19,828 bases of DNA from Astrocystis sublimbata (lineage: Eukaryota; Ascomycota; Sordariomycetes; Xylariales; Xylariaceae), in the NCBI GenBank assembly GCA_022453515.1, contig JAJNNY010000157.1, positions 1-19,828 of the forward strand, given 5' to 3'. How positions within the stretch are numbered: the first letter of the stretch is position 1; every line of letters starts with the position of its first letter. A program made the position numbers and the translations under genes. Positions 19,290 through 19,828 of the stretch are shown piece after piece. Under the pieces are notes generated by a model. It was not told where the DNA came from. It did no database searches and saw only the letters and a list, made by a program, of their open reading frames with translations.

Positions 19290-19828
19290 TAATTATAATA
19301 CTAAAAACTTGGAATAAATCAGATATTATCCTTACTTTTAAAACATTTTATATAAACCCCAACCTAACTGTTTGTTATATAGCAATTATATTTAATATTC
19401 CCTATTGTACGTTAAACAACCGAAAAAATAGCCGTCAAACACGCAACAATAACCCACCCAAATCGAAAAAACTTACTAAATCCGAAAAGCAATCCATTAT
19501 ATAGTATATACTTAACCTAGTTACAAGATCGTTTCCCCCTCGACATAATAGTATCGAAGATATAGCCAATCGACTGCTAGAACTACGGGGCGAAAGCCGG
19601 GTTAGAAAGAACTGGACTTCGAACTTCGTACAACAACAACCTAACCTCCAAACGCGTTTTAACCACCGAATCGATTACAAACGTATCCTAAACAAAAATC
19701 CTATTAAATATCGCGTCTAGTTTACCCTTATATAATATATAATTACTATATATAGTATTTAAAAAAAGGTTATATATAATTTTAATAAGATAGGCTTTAT
19801 AATAGGCAAAATTACGGCCGAATTAGCT
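19290..19828 (+). mobile_element. RIP-degraded pogo/Fot1-like (Tc1-mariner superfamily) transposase, N-terminal half
   Basis: A single plus-strand frame (codons starting at 19322, 19472 and so on) carries recognisable pogo/Fot1 transposase sequence to the window end: an N-terminal helix-turn-helix segment (about 19322-19440, with IIFNIPYCTL and SRQTR), then the CENP-B/Tc5-type HTH (about 19472-19690, with KLTKSEKQSI, SFPPRHNSIEDIANRLLELRG, KNWTSNFVQQQPNLQTRFN), then the first block of the DDE domain (about 19770-19810, YNFNKIGFIIG). Four in-frame stops interrupt it: TAG 19502-19504, TAG 19718-19720, TAA 19733-19735 and TAA 19760-19762. Each stands where the family has Gln or Trp, as C-to-T or G-to-A change would give. 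The usual NFDETGF first catalytic Asp reads Asn. No initiating ATG remains. The element is inactive and continues beyond the window. Confidence 0.85.

Overview
The window is nuclear DNA of a filamentous ascomycete (Pezizomycotina). The grounds are short introns of about 50-135 bp with GTAAGT/GTGAGA donors, CTAAC/CTGAC branch points and CAG/TAG acceptors; HET-domain proteins, which are a fungal speciality; a fungal-type PX-PH-HKD phospholipase D; and a pogo/Fot1-like transposase carrying repeat-induced-point-mutation (RIP) type changes. I cannot name the genus from the sequence.

Layout. 1-156 may be the 3' end of an unidentified plus-strand gene cut by the window edge, followed by about 1.5 kb with no supportable gene. 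1640-3501 (minus) is a HET-domain gene broken by one frameshift and two in-frame stops. 3823-4885 (minus) is an alpha/beta-hydrolase (hormone-sensitive-lipase-like esterase) gene that has lost about 100 bp between its HGGG oxyanion motif and its GESGG nucleophile elbow, with the two parts now out of frame. 5627-7641 (plus) is an intact HET-domain gene with one intron. 8817-11260 (plus) is a seven-exon M13 (neprilysin-like) zinc metallopeptidase. 12043-17649 (minus) is a conserved, very large phospholipase D (Spo14/PLD1 type). From about 18,950 composition turns sharply AT-rich, and the right edge holds the RIP-degraded N-terminal half of a pogo/Fot1-like transposase that runs off the window.

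Reading. The left 5 kb looks like decaying accessory sequence (two dead genes), the middle holds two intact genes of accessory type (HET and M13), then comes one housekeeping lipid-signalling gene, and finally a RIP-affected repeat block. The genes do not form an obvious pathway. The HET genes belong to the family used in fungal self/non-self recognition and programmed cell death. The M13 peptidase and the dead esterase are hydrolases. PLD1 makes phosphatidic acid for membrane traffic. I found no convincing new multi-gene system. The most useful points are the 7-nt terminal coding micro-exon of PLD1, the two pseudogenes, the M13 protein without a visible signal peptide, and the transposase whose first catalytic aspartate codon reads as asparagine.
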